From assembly GCF_004798865.1 (NCBI RefSeq), contig NW_025335468.1, forward strand, positions 7,237,333 through 7,301,332: a stretch of 64,000 nucleotides of DNA. The letters are read 5' to 3'. The stretch's first letter is position 1, and every line of letters starts with the position of its first letter. The position numbers and the translations under genes are program-made. The notes below the pieces were generated by a model that saw only the letters and a program-made list of their open reading frames with translations, was not told where the DNA came from and ran no database searches. The DNA comes from Varanus komodoensis (Eukaryota > Chordata > Lepidosauria > Squamata > Varanidae). This document shows positions 11,745 to 26,239 of this stretch, piece after piece.

Positions 11745-12385
11745 AAGGTAAGCCCACAAAGATAAATCCTGTCTCACTATCCTTTAGAGTTTTTTCAGAG
11801 TGTCAGTAAATACATGGACATTTTTTTTCCAAAAGCTTATTGCCAAAGCCCTAAACAAATTTCTTCATGAAATAAGACACAAATCCTCCCATGGATCAGT
11901 AACTGGTTGAAGAACAGAAAGTACAAATAAATGGTAAATGCTCCCAATGGAGGGATGGAAATACTGGGATCCCACAGGGATCTGTATTGGAAGCAATGCT
12001 TTACTACCTTTTCTTACATGATCTGGCATTAGCAATGAGCAGTGAAGTGGCTAAGTTTGCTGATGATTCCAAATTATTTAAGATGGTTAGAACTGAAAGG
12101 GATTGTGAGCAGTTTGCAAAGAATTTGGATGGCTTTAAAAAGGAATTGGAGAAATTCATGGAGGAGAAGGCTATCAATGGCTACTAGTCCTGTCAGCTGT
12201 ATGCAGCCTCCAATATCAGAGGTTGTATGCATTTGCTCTCCAGTTACTGGGGAGGTTGGGCAGAAGGGTACTGCTGCTTTTGTGTCCTGCTTGCGGGAAC
12301 CTGTGGCCAACTTGTTGACCACTATGTGAAAGAGAATTTTGGAATAAATGGATCCTTGATCTGATCCAGCAGGGTTATATCTAGC
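11745..12385 (+). mobile_element. CR1 LINE remnant with internal deletion
   Basis: Reading + gives worn CR1 reverse-transcriptase segments in order: a WISNWLKNRK-like piece near 11895, a glycine-proline-rich GVPQGS-like block, then KFADDSKLFK at about 12052..12090, the catalytic F/YADD box. It then passes directly into the 3' untranslated end (GGCTATCAATGGCTACTAGT at 12168, TGATCCAGCAGGGTT at 12363). An intact CR1 has several hundred bases of C-terminal coding sequence between these, so an internal stretch is missing near 12130. Multiple stops. Confidence 0.8.
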
Positions 12386-14611
12386 TTCTCAGTCTACTTT
12401 TACAACCCTTTTCCTGACACTGTTTAAGCTAGTGTCTCTGAGCATCATGGTTTTGGTAGCCCCACAAGTCTTTCATCCAGGAAAGGAAATCAAATATGAA
12501 AATCCAAACTCAACTGTTGAAAGTTTCAGGCAGTCAGCAAATCTTGGCCTTCTACCTGAGGTGAACTGTATTTGGTAAAAGTAGCTTAAGTGTTCTGTTA
12601 AACTGACTTTTAAAAGCATAGATAGCCATGCTGGTTCTTGAGAAAATCCAAAATTCATGACTGGTTAAAACTTTATTACGATCAAACAAAATCCCTCAAA
12701 TGTTCATTGAGAACAGTATTGTGCAGCTGTAGCTTTTGAATTAAATCTTCTATTTTCTCAATAGAAGCACTTGAACATGGGTGAGTATATGTGTGTCTGT
12801 GCAATTGGTCTAATGACACAAAATTAAATCAAAAATATAAGCAATGGTTCAGAGGCTTGTCCTCTGCTCTATTCAGCTGGACCAAAATCTTCATAGAAAA
12901 CATTAAGACAAGAAAGATACTAAGAGATAAATCAATAAGAGTTGATCACAGCTCTCTATTTTGAGCCTGCTGAGCTCAGAGAACAATCCTGTTATCAGCT
13001 GAATTGCATGAAGTGTGAAACCAGAGCTTCAGAGGGTAAATCCAGCTGCTGTAATGTTTGGTCTCATTATTCTGGGAACTTGGAAGTTTAAAGAACTGTC
13101 CAAAGTCAGTGTTTGTTCTTCACATTAGCCTTGGGAAATCCCTTTCTCTTTTTTGGAGATCTCTACAATGCCTAGCCAAATCTGACTTCCCAGGGTCTGC
13201 TATCAAATTCTAGTAATCCACATGAGGTGGCACGCTCCTGGCAAACCCCATCCTCGGATTTCACTTGCCTTGGCAATCATAGTGTGTGGTTATTCTAACA
13301 ATGTTCCCCTTGGAGCAGTGTGAGTTCCCTGGCCATTGTTTTGCATGTTATCAGGGGAAGCAGTGCAGGACTGTAGTGGGAATGTGTGGTTAGGAATAGG
13401 GGCAGGGCAGACCGATGAAGCTCCTCTAAAGATGCCTGAAGCTCAAGAGAAAGGGGAACAAATTTCCCCTCCTCCTTTATGCAAGAGAGGTTTACTGTTG
13501 CATAAAGCCAAATACCTATGTTCTGATCATAATAGCTTTTTTCCTCCCCAACCTGTACCTCCTTCCCTGTTGGGTGTGCTTTCTGGCTTAGAAATGTAAA
13601 GGATAATTCTTGTTTCAGTTATATATAGCAATGCAAATTTTAATATCATCAATCTGTGTTTTGTCTGAGACTGTTTTGGTCCAGTTAGGTGTATCAAGTT
13701 GATGTCAGCCTGGCAATAGGAATCTAACATCTGGTCAACTCGTGGCTCAGTTTTCTATGATAGGATGTTTGATGCATAGGGAGGCAATTCAACGCATTTT
13801 GACTGGGAAAAAAGTCTTGCAACTCCTAGAATTTCCCAGAAAGCAATGCTTAGAACCAGCATTTCTGCCTTGCAGGAGTTGAGGGGAAATTCACAGAAGG
13901 GCTCTTGATCCTACTAGCAATTGTCGATTGCTAGTAGGATCAAACACTTGATTCAGCAGTTGTTTTTGTTTTAAAGCAAAGTATGAATGTTGTCATCCAA
14001 GCAGAATCCCAACAGGGCTCCCAAACACAGGCTAGGATGCAAGTGTAATTACAGTTGATTCTTCTTAAAAGCAGTTATTACAGAAATTCCTGAGAACAAC
14101 CCTCCCCCAATACTATGTTAGCATAGATGAGCCAATGGTTAAAATTACCTCATTAAAGAGCAGGATGATTCCATTTAGTTCCATTAAGATTTAAAGAAAT
14201 GTGGCTCTTCCCAATGTGCAATTAGGCATGGACACCATATATTTTTGTTATCACTTGATACCAGGCTGTAATCATATGGGTAATAATTAGAAGTAACAGT
14301 TGCTATGAACAAACAAACATAGGCACAATTGGAAGATAAAAGCAGTTAACAATAATTATTGGTTTCATAAACAGTGCAAAAAATCATCTCATGGCCCTGG
14401 TGATTTCAGGTAAGAAAACAGCAAGAAATTTATCCCAAACTGGGATAAATATGTGGGGAACTGGGTGAACAAAATAATCCTGTCAAAGCATACTGTTGAT
14501 CCAGAATATTTCTTCCCCAAATTGTACTCCACAGACAAAATTAGTAGAAATTATATATAGCTGTTACACTGGATTTTAATATTCCTTCTGCATAGTTTTT
14601 TATAAGGATTA
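12386..14611 (+). other. Intronic stretch holding one perfect hairpin
   Basis: No repeat family or exon is recognised apart from the hairpin at 13905..13943, listed separately. Open frames of about 60 to 87 codons here look like chance. Confidence 0.5.
13905..13943. repeat. Perfect 17-bp inverted repeat with 5-base loop
   Basis: The left arm TTGATCCTACTAGCAAT (13905..13921) is followed by loop TGTCG and then the exact complement (13927..13943). There is no mismatch. It does not coincide with a recognised element. Confidence 0.95.
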
Positions 14612-14725
14612 ATCAATTAATCCTCAGAGAATCCCTGTGAGGTAAGTAAGTAAATATTATTATCCTTATTTTACAGCATGAAAGACTTTAAGTCATTAAG
14701 TACTGAAATTTTGCTCCTTGTTAAG
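14612..14725 (-). mobile_element. MIR (CORE-SINE), ancient
   Basis: The + strand reads TTAATCCTCAGAGAATCCC TGTGAGG..., then TATTATTATCCTTATTTTAC AGCATGAAA. This is the complement of the MIR core and 3' half (…AAAATGGGGATAATAATA…CCTCATAGGGTTGTTGTGAGG). MIR is shared across amniotes, so this copy is probably old. Confidence 0.75.
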
Positions 14726-17293
14726 CATAAATCTGAAGTGACTCTATTTTCAGAAAGTGTTCCCTATAGTGACACAAGGCTTATTGCAAGCTGTCTGTGA
14801 TTGGCACTACTACTTGACAGTGTTTCATTGGCTGTTTAATATCAGTACACTAGCCTATAAGCTCTTGCTTCCCAAAATATAAAGTGACTTTCTAGGGACT
14901 TTTAAACAACTATCACATGACTGCCAAGCAGCTGTTCTGGGGCTTCCAAGTAAGAACAGGACACTGGGGATATATGATCAGTTTGTTATGATCAGGATTT
15001 ACCCATTTTACACCTTCCAGACAGAACATGGACTCAAACACAATATACTGTTAAAGTCTCTACATTTCCAAACTTGCAGTGTGTTTACAGATGACAAAAT
15101 TGCTTTCAACAGCATGTGTGCATTTGAAAAATGCAGATGAAGATACATTTTTTTAAAGTACCCAGACATGTTTAATCAATAGAAGAATATGTGCATTTCA
15201 AAGATCTGTGTAACTAATACATACATTTGGAAAACAGGCATACATTTTAATGCAAAAAGCAAAGTTCACAACCTGATATGGAGATGAATCAGAATGAACT
15301 TGGAGATGAAATTCAGAGATCTTTGGCAAGTTCAAGTTTTGCTGATTTGCACATGCCTACAGGACACCTGTCTTGTTCAATTTATTTATGTAAAACCCTA
15401 CTTGGCCTGGTTGGAGGAAGGAGTCCTGGTCAACAAGTGCATTGCACCCAGATGCTCACTGATAAGATTAATAAGTGGGTAGGAATAAAAAAGGATATTG
15501 TTTATTGATCGTAAACAATCTCCCTTTCAACGTTTGCCTTCTGCATCTTCACAGGCATCCTAACAAGGGGAAAGCTTAAACGTATTTCCTGAACAATATA
15601 TAATTTAGGAAGTAAGTAGAAGAAAAGATATGTCCCTAAGCATACTTACTTGGTTGTAAGCCCATGTGTACATGCATACAGAATCAGACGGTTAATCGCT
15701 AGTATATACTCCTTCCAAATAGTGGCCTATATTGCTTTAATTGTGTATATGTAGTGAATTGACTTTCCCCTGTAGATTTTGTCAGTGAAGTATTAGAATA
15801 TGCAGCACACAGAAACTTCTTTCTGCTCTCCTTGTTCTCATGTCAGTCTTTTCTTCATATCATCTTGGGGTTTCTTGCTTTCTTTTGGTAGAAAAGAGCA
15901 GTGAGCTCTCATCAGTTTTCAGTTCATGGCTTTTAATTAAAAATGAAAAGACGATGTTAGCTCCCCTCCCTTTGTGCCCCTTTTCTTCCCTGACCTGAAA
16001 TTATAGGGCTGTGCTCCTAGTGAAGCTCAGCTTTTGAGATCAAAAGGAACTTGTCAAATAGACTAATGTTGGCATAGCAGAATCTGTGGCAGTCTGTCTT
16101 GCAGCCTCTGTATATCTATACAGCAAAGCTCCTGGGTATGTGGGGCATGAAATGGAATACATCTGGTAAACTCAAGAGAAATAATGCCAGGAAAGTGGTT
16201 TTAGTTGGGTTGTATAATCATCTGTGCTTATTTAAGTTTTATCACATTTTTTGTTACAAATGTGTTGTTTGTTTGTAAACTAGGCCACACAGAGTAGCTT
16301 ATTTGGGGCTCCCAAGCCATCTCCCATGAGGCTCCTTAATGTAATGTTAACATTCTAACAGCATCATGTGCTTTTAGTTATTCCTTGAACCCATGCCTCT
16401 TGATTCTGTGACCTAGCAACAGAACAGATGGTGAGCATGTTGTGCTTAACCATGAAGTACAGGATCTACGAACCATTTTTCTGATGGGTTGAGACCCATT
16501 CAAAAAACATGTTTCTCTTTCAAAGGATTATTCTTATGTGAGTTTCTCTGAAATCAGAGCTTTCTTCAATACATGTGTCATTCCTACTCCACATGGAATG
16601 GAAATCCAGTCAAAGGAAATGTTATTAATGATAGCCCCCAAATAGGACAAATATACCATGTGGGGAGGCCTTAATGAAACAAATGTCCTGCTCTATCTAA
16701 ACAAAAATTGACGGCTGACAAAAGCATTGTTTCTCACTATGATTCCCCAAATTTCCATGAATTTTAAACAATGGTTTATGTAATTTTTATTCTTTCTGGG
16801 GATAGGAGGTTTTGAGTTAACATGAAAGATGCTTATCAGAGAAAACTTGATCAAAGATAATGTACTCTGTTGGTTTTCTTATGCAATATAAGCTTTCCAT
16901 TCTTTGTTTTGAGCTGGAATCATTGAACAGCTTTGCAAGACTCATTGAGACCAAGATTGTAATTCTTCAGCTCTGGGAAAGTGCCAACTATACACATGTT
17001 GATCAGGACTAGTATACAAGACTATAATTCTTTCAAGGGGATATTGTACCCCTTCACACTAACAGCAGGTTTATCAGCCACTGAACTGATGAGACATTTA
17101 TCCTGACTAGTTGCTTCCTTTAGGGAATGTTAGGCAATCAGCTGTTGAGTTCTCTCACAGATACTTAGCAATGTAACAGTGAAATACAGTAGGGACCACT
17201 GAAGACTGAAAGTAGGGTGTCATGCCCTGGAAAGGGGTGGAGAGAAGGGAATGGAAGCAGAGGTGCATCTTTAAAGAGTTGATATACATTATG
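14726..17293 (+). other. Intronic stretch, nothing recognised
   Basis: AT-rich, with no identifiable repeat, RNA gene or exon. Open frames at 15278..15508 and 15294..15482 overlap in different frames with no homology I can see. Confidence 0.5.
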
Positions 17294-17643
17294 GAGGGAC
17301 TGCAGGTGGCGCAGTGGTTTAAACCGCTGTGCTGCTGGGATGGTTGATCAAAAGGTCACCAGTTCGAATCTGCACAATGGGGTGAGTTCCCGTTGCTCCG
17401 TCCCAGCTCCTGCCAACCTTGTAGTTCGAAAGCATGCAAATGCAAGTAGATAAAAAGGTACCACTTCGGTGGGAAGGTACCAGCATTCCATGCACTTCAG
17501 TATTTAGTCATGCCGGCCACATGACCATGGAGACTGTCTGCAGACAAACGCTGGCTCCCTCGGCCAGGAAACGGAAATGAGCACCGCCCCCTAGAGTCAG
17601 GCATGACTGGACTTTAATGTCAAGGGGAAACCTTTACCTTTTT
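17294..17643 (+). mobile_element. Sauria SINE (tRNA-derived, Bov-B tail)
   Basis: The head carries Pol III promoter boxes: an A box in GGTGGCGCAGTGG (17305..17317) and a B box in AGTTCGAATC (17361..17370). The body has the usual GGCATGACTGG lead-in, and the tail GACTTTAATGTCAAGGGGAA ACCTTTACC matches the 3' end of the Bov-B LINE, whose enzyme mobilises this family (established for Sauria SINEs). Full length, about 350 bp, with a good but not perfect sequence. It is specific to squamates and so supports the host assignment. Confidence 0.92.
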
Positions 17644-18639
17644 ACATTATGAGGTCAGTTAGGAAGTCTAAGTGGAGTTTTAACCATTATAAAGCATAAT
17701 GAAAATTTAGTTTTTTACAGAATTGTTATGATTCATCCTGTAAGTATTAAAATGGCTATGGAGGATCTCCATAGTGGAGTATGTTGAGTAAAATTAAGAA
17801 ACATTGGATGGGAAATTGCTGAACATAGCAGCTTAGCAATTCTGGTGGAGGAGTGGTGTTTCCTACCATGTTTCACTAGATGTAGTTGTACAGATTTGAA
17901 ATGTCAAAAAATCAAGAATGTTACTGGAGTGGCACATTGGTTAGGTTATTCAAATGAACTGTATAATATGTTGAAATTAGTAATATATGCCCCATATTTC
18001 TCTGATAAGGGAAATCCCAGGCAGATTATCATCTCAAATCAGTTAAACTTGATTATTATTCACTACTACTACACCTTAATCCTTGATTTCCTGTCCAAGT
18101 CAGTAGTGAATGAGTGTGAGCAATTTAAGGAATGCAGGTGATTTGTAGTAACTGAAACCAGAATGGTGTGGATAATAGCTGGCCACTGTGTAAGGGCCAT
18201 AATCCCAAAGTCCCAACAGTGACCTGTACACAGACACAAAAGGGGGACCTGAAACCCTCAACCCTGAGATCTCTGGACTTGAATACTGCATTTTCTAGGC
18301 CCAGTTCAAGGAGCTGCCATACTTGGTACTGAATGACTTTCACACTGCTGAACCAAGAGAGGTAGCATGCCAGGCACAAACCTGCAGGCAGATAGTGATG
18401 TGGTCATCCTCCAGACCAAGAGATTGTCCCTTTAAGCCTCTGCACGCCACATCAGTAGGGCAGAGAAAACTGAAGGGTAAAGGTACAAGGCATAAAAGCG
18501 CTCAGTTGAGACTAAGCTCTCCTGGGAGTACATCCTTTGCTCAGTGTGCTCTGTCCTTGGTCCTGAAAGTCAGCTTCCCCAGCCAGTTGCTCTGCCTTCA
18601 GAGTGATTAAAAATTACATGGGACTTTTACTTTTGGAGC
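17644..18639 (+). other. Intronic stretch, nothing recognised
   Basis: Unrecognised sequence between the Sauria SINE and an L2 tail. The open frames (for example 17845..18141) have no support. Confidence 0.45.
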
Positions 18640-18892
18640 CAGATTAAGACAGCCCTGATTTCCGAGGACTTTAGATATTTACTTGGCCACCCAGAGGGGG
18701 CTTGAGGGGGATTACCTATCCCTGGTATATCTGCAGAGCCTCTCTTTGTTGACATCTTTTTTAACTGTTCTAAACTTATTGTTTTCTGTTTTTCTGATTC
18801 TTATTGCATTTTTATTGTCTGTTTTATGGATTGTTGCAAACTACTCAGAAAGCATCAGCTGTGGGGCAGTATCGAAATAAATTTTTAAAAGC
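18640..18892 (+). mobile_element. L2 LINE 3'-end remnant
   Basis: A T-rich stretch (TTATTGTCTGTTTTATGG ATTG) is followed by GGGGCAGTATCGAAATAAAT, the L2 ending (…GGGCGGTATAAATAAATAAAT) on the + strand. Badly worn; the 5' limit is a guess. Confidence 0.55.
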
Positions 18893-20002
18893 TACTATAG
18901 AATGTGGAATCCATTTAGTGATGTATGGGAAGTTTCTTTCAGCTCATTCTTTATATGGATGTATTCAATTTGCACCTATCTGACTGAACACTGACTTGGA
19001 TGCAATATGTGGTTGAATTTTATTTTCAAGCTTGAGATGTGATTTGCAGAAAAAAAGGAAAAAGAAATAAAAGCATTTGTCAGTGTGCATACTTCTGAAA
19101 AAATTCATACAAATATAGATTTTATTTAAAAATTAATGCTTGAAATTTGATCTGAAGTTGCAATGAAATGAGTTTCAGGATGACATTTGAAGAATTTGGG
19201 TGAGCTTGAGTTTTGCTGATTCACATATTGCTAAATCTAGTTGATTTTCTTTTTTAAAAAAACAAAAACAATCAAAGCAAGAAACAGTAGGGAAATGTCA
19301 AGATTTTAAAAAACCCTTTAAGTTTAAAAAAAGATGTAAGAGTCTTACAAATTCACTATTCTATGACAAAGTATGGAAACTGGGCTTTGTAACTTATTGG
19401 CTCTGTTTTAAATGAATTAATTCCATCTTCAATTATTTTTTCTCTCTTTATTCATGCAAAAGCACTTAAAAGCAAACAAATGAGCAAAAAGATTTTTGTT
19501 GTGGACAAAAGAGCAGAATTATGGCCCATTCCATGTGACCTTTAGGTTTATCCTTTTGCAAGGGAGCAACAGCTTTGCAACTTGATTACTTTAACACCAT
19601 GGTCTTAAGGGGCTCATTCTGATTTAAGGTTGCAACTGCTGGAGTTCCAGTTCCATTATTGCCAAAGGGATGGCATCAGCTGCCATTGCCATTCCTGTGC
19701 CAGCAACAATTACCTGGCTATCGTGACAGCTTTCTGGAAAGGTAGAATCATGGATAGCCCAAGAGAGTACTGTTTTCATGGCATTTCAGGAAGTACTGTC
19801 AAGGGACAGTTTATTCAACCCTTCACTTTCCTTTCAAGAGATTCAGGGGAGAGGTTTTCCCCAGCTGATAGCCAATCAGGAGTACCTAGCCCTGCTTTTC
19901 TTAGTGTGTTGTTTACTTTGCTTCAGCAAAGTAAATACAGTTCTAGCTGAATGAAAATGCTACTTACATTTTCATAATTGAGTTTTCCTTCCCCAACTCT
20001 GT
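18893..20002 (+). other. Intronic stretch, nothing recognised
   Basis: A-rich sequence with poly-A interruptions near 19255..19335. No exon or repeat family recognised. Confidence 0.45.
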
Positions 20003-20082
20003 AGCCTCCTTCACACACTTCTGATTTGTTCTAGAGGACCCTCCGACTTTCCAGAACAGATTTGGAAGGTGTGCGAGGAGCT
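20003..20082. mobile_element. Short imperfect inverted repeat, probable MITE
   Basis: Arms 20003..20034 and 20051..20082 are complementary with several mismatches (AGCCTCCTTCACACACTTC against AGCTCCTCGCACACCTTCC). The central GAGGACCCTCCGAC is short. The structure is a foldback element of about 80 bp. No target duplication was confirmed and the family was not identified. Confidence 0.55.
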
Positions 20083-20974
20083 GCAAGAGGTAGGGGAAAT
20101 TCAGTCTATTAGTGGTGTCCATTCCCCTGGCAGATGGTCATCTCTTCCTCTTTTCATGTTTTGTGTGTCTGGCAATTTAATGATTGATAAGTGTACTTTT
20201 TATTTCTTTTTAATTTTTTGGCAGTATGAACACACATAGTAGGAGAGTGCTACTCCCTGAACCCAGGATTCCCTTCTCTAATTGCTTTGAACACCTGCCT
20301 ATCCAAGATGATACCATCTTGATCCAAGGAATTATTACATCTTTTTGAGCTATGTGTCTGGGGAAACAAAAGAAATGTAATTTTATAGATTTTTAAGTGC
20401 CTAAGAAAGGAATATCCATCTTGATTTGTGTGTAACTGAGTTTAAATTCTGATTCTGTGACTTAAGGGAACAGCAATCCAATTGAGTACTTCAGGAAGAA
20501 AAGTGGTAATATAGATTAGTGCTTTGTAATCTTAAATACCTTCATCAGAATTTGTGCTGTTGTGAAAAATGCTTTTATATTAGAGTGCTCTTTTGGTTCA
20601 ATTGCACAAGATTTCAAAGGGTAAACAATGGAAGTAAAGGCAATGCTTTGTTCCATAAAATATGGAAGATGGAAGTAGTTATGCAGTGTTGCTGATAGAG
20701 AAATGGAAGCTCTTCAAAACTGAAATAAAAGGGAATATGAGTGTAAAAAAAGTGACCCTCTCCATCCTTTTAAGGTACACTTTCAGTGTCCACCTAAAGA
20801 TAAACACTGAGATATCTGCAGCTATGATGAGGCATGAAATGTGCTTACCACCAGTGCTACTGGTGACCCAAGAAACTGCCATTCAGGTATGGGAACGAAG
20901 ACTGACCTGTCTTCTCCACAGGATGCTCTGGATTGCTGTAGGCAGTGGGTAGGCTTTTGTTCTTTTATAGAATG
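20083..20974 (+). other. Intronic stretch, nothing recognised
   Basis: No recognised feature before the Bov-B remnant. Open frames on both strands around 20662..20952 are unsupported. Confidence 0.45.
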
Positions 20975-21905
20975 TAAGACTGAACTCACGGCAAGGTTGT
21001 ATCCTGTCGCCCTGCCTATTTAACTTATATGCAGAGCACATCATGAGAAAGGCGGGGCTAGCTGAATCACAAGTTGGAATTAAGATTGCTGGGAGAAATA
21101 TCAACAGCCTCAGATATGCAGTTGATACCACTCTAATGGCAGAAAGTGAAGAGAAACCAAAGAGCCTCTTGATGCAGGTGAAGGAGGAGAGTGCAAATGT
21201 TGGCCTGAAACTCAACATTAAGAAAACCAAGATCATGGCATCTGGTCCTCTCACTTCTTGGCAAATAGATGGGGAAGAAATGGAGGTAGTGACAGATTTT
21301 ATTTTCTTGGGCTCCAAGATCACCGCAGATGGGGACTGCAGCCAAGAAATTAAAAGACACTTGCTCCTGGGGAGGAAAGCTATGGCAAATCTAGACAGCA
21401 TACTAAAAAGCAGAGACATCACCCTGCCAACAAAAATGTGTATAGTCAAGGCTATGGTTTTCCCAGTTGCAATGTGTATGGCTGTGAATGTTGGACCATA
21501 AGGAAGGCTGAGCACCGAAGAATTGAGGCCTTTGAATTGTGGTGCTGGAGGAGACTCCTGCAAGTCCCTTGGACTGCAAGTAGATCAAACCAGTCAGTCT
21601 TAGAGGAGATCAACCCTGATTGCTCTTTAGAAGGCCAGATACTGAAGATGAAACTCAGATACTCTGGCCACCTAATGAGAAGGAAGGACTCACTGGAGAA
21701 GACCCTAATGCTGGGAATAATAGATGGCAAAAGAAGGAGTGGACAGCAGAGAATGAGGTTGCTCAATGGAGTCACTGAAGCAGTTGGTGTGAGCTTAAGT
21801 GAACTCTGGGGGATGGTGGAGGACAGGAAGCCCTGGAGGAATGTTGTCCATGGGGTCGCGATGGGTCGCAACTTCGCAACTAGCAACAAGATTGAACTCA
21901 AGGGG
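20975..21905 (+). mobile_element. Bov-B (RTE) LINE, 5'-truncated, dead
   Basis: This is the C-terminal half of the Bov-B reverse transcriptase. It starts near the RQGC-LSP-LFNLYAEH block and continues with HIMRKAGL, GIKIAGRNINSLRYA, FLGSKITADGDCSQEIKRH, SRDITLPTK and, in a second frame from about 21440, ECWTIRKAEHRRIEAFELWC, then GHLMRRKDSLEKTLMLG. The catalytic YADD reads YAVD at 21115..21126, and a frameshift separates the two readable parts near 21440..21500. The endonuclease and the palm start are missing through 5' truncation. Bov-B is abundant in squamates and known for horizontal transfer. Confidence 0.93.
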
Positions 21906-24057
<2,152 letters not shown>

Positions 24058-24218
24058 TTCTTCGTCGTGGCCTCTGTGCATCACACATATGGGTGCTGCA
24101 CCTGTGCAGTGCCTTTGGCCGGAGATTACAAGCTGTTTTTTTTTGGTGGGAAAGGTCCACTCCCCATCCTCCACAGCCTATAAAGAGCGGAGCGTCTGCC
24201 ATTTTGTTCAGTCTTTGC
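24058..24218 (+). repeat. DIRS left inverted terminal repeat
   Basis: Reads TTCTTCGTCGTGGCCTC ... GGAGATTACAAGC ... TATAAAGAGCGGAGCG ... TTGTTCAGTCTTTG. It pairs with the right repeat at 29979..30172 in inverted orientation, with differences of the order of 10 percent by eye. TATAAAGAGCGGAGCG could hold a promoter-like TATA box (inference). Confidence 0.88.
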
Positions 24219-24467
24219 GACCGCCATTCACTGTGCCTCGTGCTGCTTTCGACTATCACTTTGATCGTTACGCGTAGCCTATTTTCCTCTTCTTTGTTAA
24301 ACTCCCAGTTTTATATCCCTGTTAGTTCTTGTTATCTCTATAGTTCTTGTAAGTTCCTGTTACTTCTATAGTTCTATCATTCTACCGTTCTACCTTCTTC
24401 TATAATAAAAAAAAACCAAAAATATATTCTTACCCTCTGCACTGTCTTCTTTTTTCCTCTTCTTGCA

Positions 24468-26200
24468 ATGGCGCAGCGAGCAGCTTTCCGCAAATGCACA
24501 GAATGTGTGTCGAAGATGTCTCCATCTGACCCACACGACCTATGCCTTCTCTGCTTGCGGGAGGGGCATAGGACTGACAAGTGCTCCCACTGCCTGGCCT
24601 TCTCTAAGCAGGCCAGGAAAAATCGGGAGAACCGCCTCCGGAGGCTCCTGTGGGATCAGGCTCTTATGCAGTCCGATCCACTTGTCACCACTCCGAAGCC
24701 TGGCCCGGCTATGGTGGTCCCGCCCTCGCACCCGTCGGACGAAGGTGTCTCTACCTTGAGGGCCCCACCCGCTTCTCCCAAAAAGAAACACGAGAAGCGC
24801 AAGCATGCTGATGCTGATAAATCAGCTAAGAAGGCCAGGAAAGAGAAGCCTCTTAAACCGACCCAGAAGTCGAGGGATCCGGAGCGGCCATGACACCACG
24901 ACTCGGGTTCGACGGCAGCGTCGGTACCAGCGGCAACCACCGAACCTACCCCACCCGAGCCAGTACTCCAGGCAGCCATGAGGATCACCCCTCAAGGGTC
25001 TCCTCGTCGTGTGGCCGACCTCCCTACCGAGCCGCTTCCACCTCTTCAGCAGGGGTCAATCTCTGACGGGGAAATTCAAGACTCTCCCCCAGGGCTAGGT
25101 CACCCATGCCTATGCCCATGGCCCCAATGGAGGCGGATGTGGTCGGATCCCCGCCCAGGGCCCGCCGGAGTCGCTCAAGGGAGCAGCGATCCGAGGACTG
25201 GCGTCACTCCTACTATCCATCCTGGGGCGAGCCATACTCGACCGGGTACTATCCCGCGCCGAGGGATCGGTCCCCACCACACTCTCGCGATCGCCCGCTG
25301 CCGCTGGATCCGAGGTGCACATCCCTGGTTCCCCGGGAGGAAAGCAGCCGGTCCATCTCGCCGGTGGAGTCCTCTTCTTCAGCCCCTCCGTATTACGGTA
25401 TGGACTCCAACTCGGACGTCGATTCCACCTCTCCCGACGTCGCGGTGACCTCCCAGGGCCCTACATCACCAGACGAGTCTCACGTCTCTTTCATGGAGCT
25501 GATGTCCAGGCTCGTCCAGTCCCTGGTTATCGACACCGTCCAGCGCCCAGGACTGTCGACGGATAAATTTTATGACGTCGTCCGCAGGGAGCAGTTCACC
25601 TCCATCATCCTGCCCCTGATCACCACCCTCCGGCAGGCGATGACGCAGCCTTGGGACTTGCCCTCTCACCCTCAACCAACATCGTGGAGGTACGAAGCCA
25701 TGTACCGGGTTCAGGAGGAGGACATACCATTCCTCCTCCGACACCCCAAGCTGAACTCGGTCATGGTGGAGTCCTCCCAGGGTAGAGAGGCAAGAGGCCA
25801 CACTGCTCCGTGAGACAAGGAGGGCCGCAAGATCGACTCCCTGGCCAGGAGGGTCTACGCAGCTTCAGGCTTGGGGCTGCGTATCTCGAACTACGAGGCG
25901 ACATTGGCGAGATACCAGTATTTTATAATGCAGTGCCTCCACAACGTCGTCTTGGCCCTCCCAGACCAACAAAGCGACTTGGCCAAAGTGCTAATCAAGG
26001 AGACGATGCACGTCGCAGTCCAACAGCTGTCCACAGCCAGGCGTAAGTGGGCATGGACCCTTCCACCCTACAGACAGCCTTACCATTCCAGGCAACAGCC
26101 TCAGCACAGGCAGCAACAACAACAGCAACGCCGCCGACAACAGCCCCAACAACGCTACCAACAGGGCCGCTGCCGATATGACGACAGGAGGCAGCATTGA
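24468..26200 (+). pseudogene. DIRS gag-like region (fossil)
   Basis: This region begins with a cysteine-rich N-terminal part (CTEC, CLLCLREGH, CSHC spacing) and continues into a basic, serine/proline- and arginine-rich stretch with a glutamine/arginine-rich end. The position between the left repeat and the reverse transcriptase, and the composition, fit the gag-like protein of vertebrate DIRS elements. Sequence identity to a named gag was not tested. The region is no longer intact. Confidence 0.65.
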
Positions 26201-26239
26201 TGGGACTGGCGAACCATTCCTCTACCCTATCCTATACCC

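Noticed and set aside
13905-13943. miRNA precursor
   Set aside because: A 17-bp stem with a 5-base loop is too short for a standard precursor.
17300-17375. tRNA-like gene with A and B boxes
   Set aside because: It continues into the body and Bov-B tail of a Sauria SINE and lacks a foldable full tRNA.
24540-24988. Antisense open frames over the gag-like region
   Set aside because: Shadows of the GC-rich sense coding region of the DIRS element.
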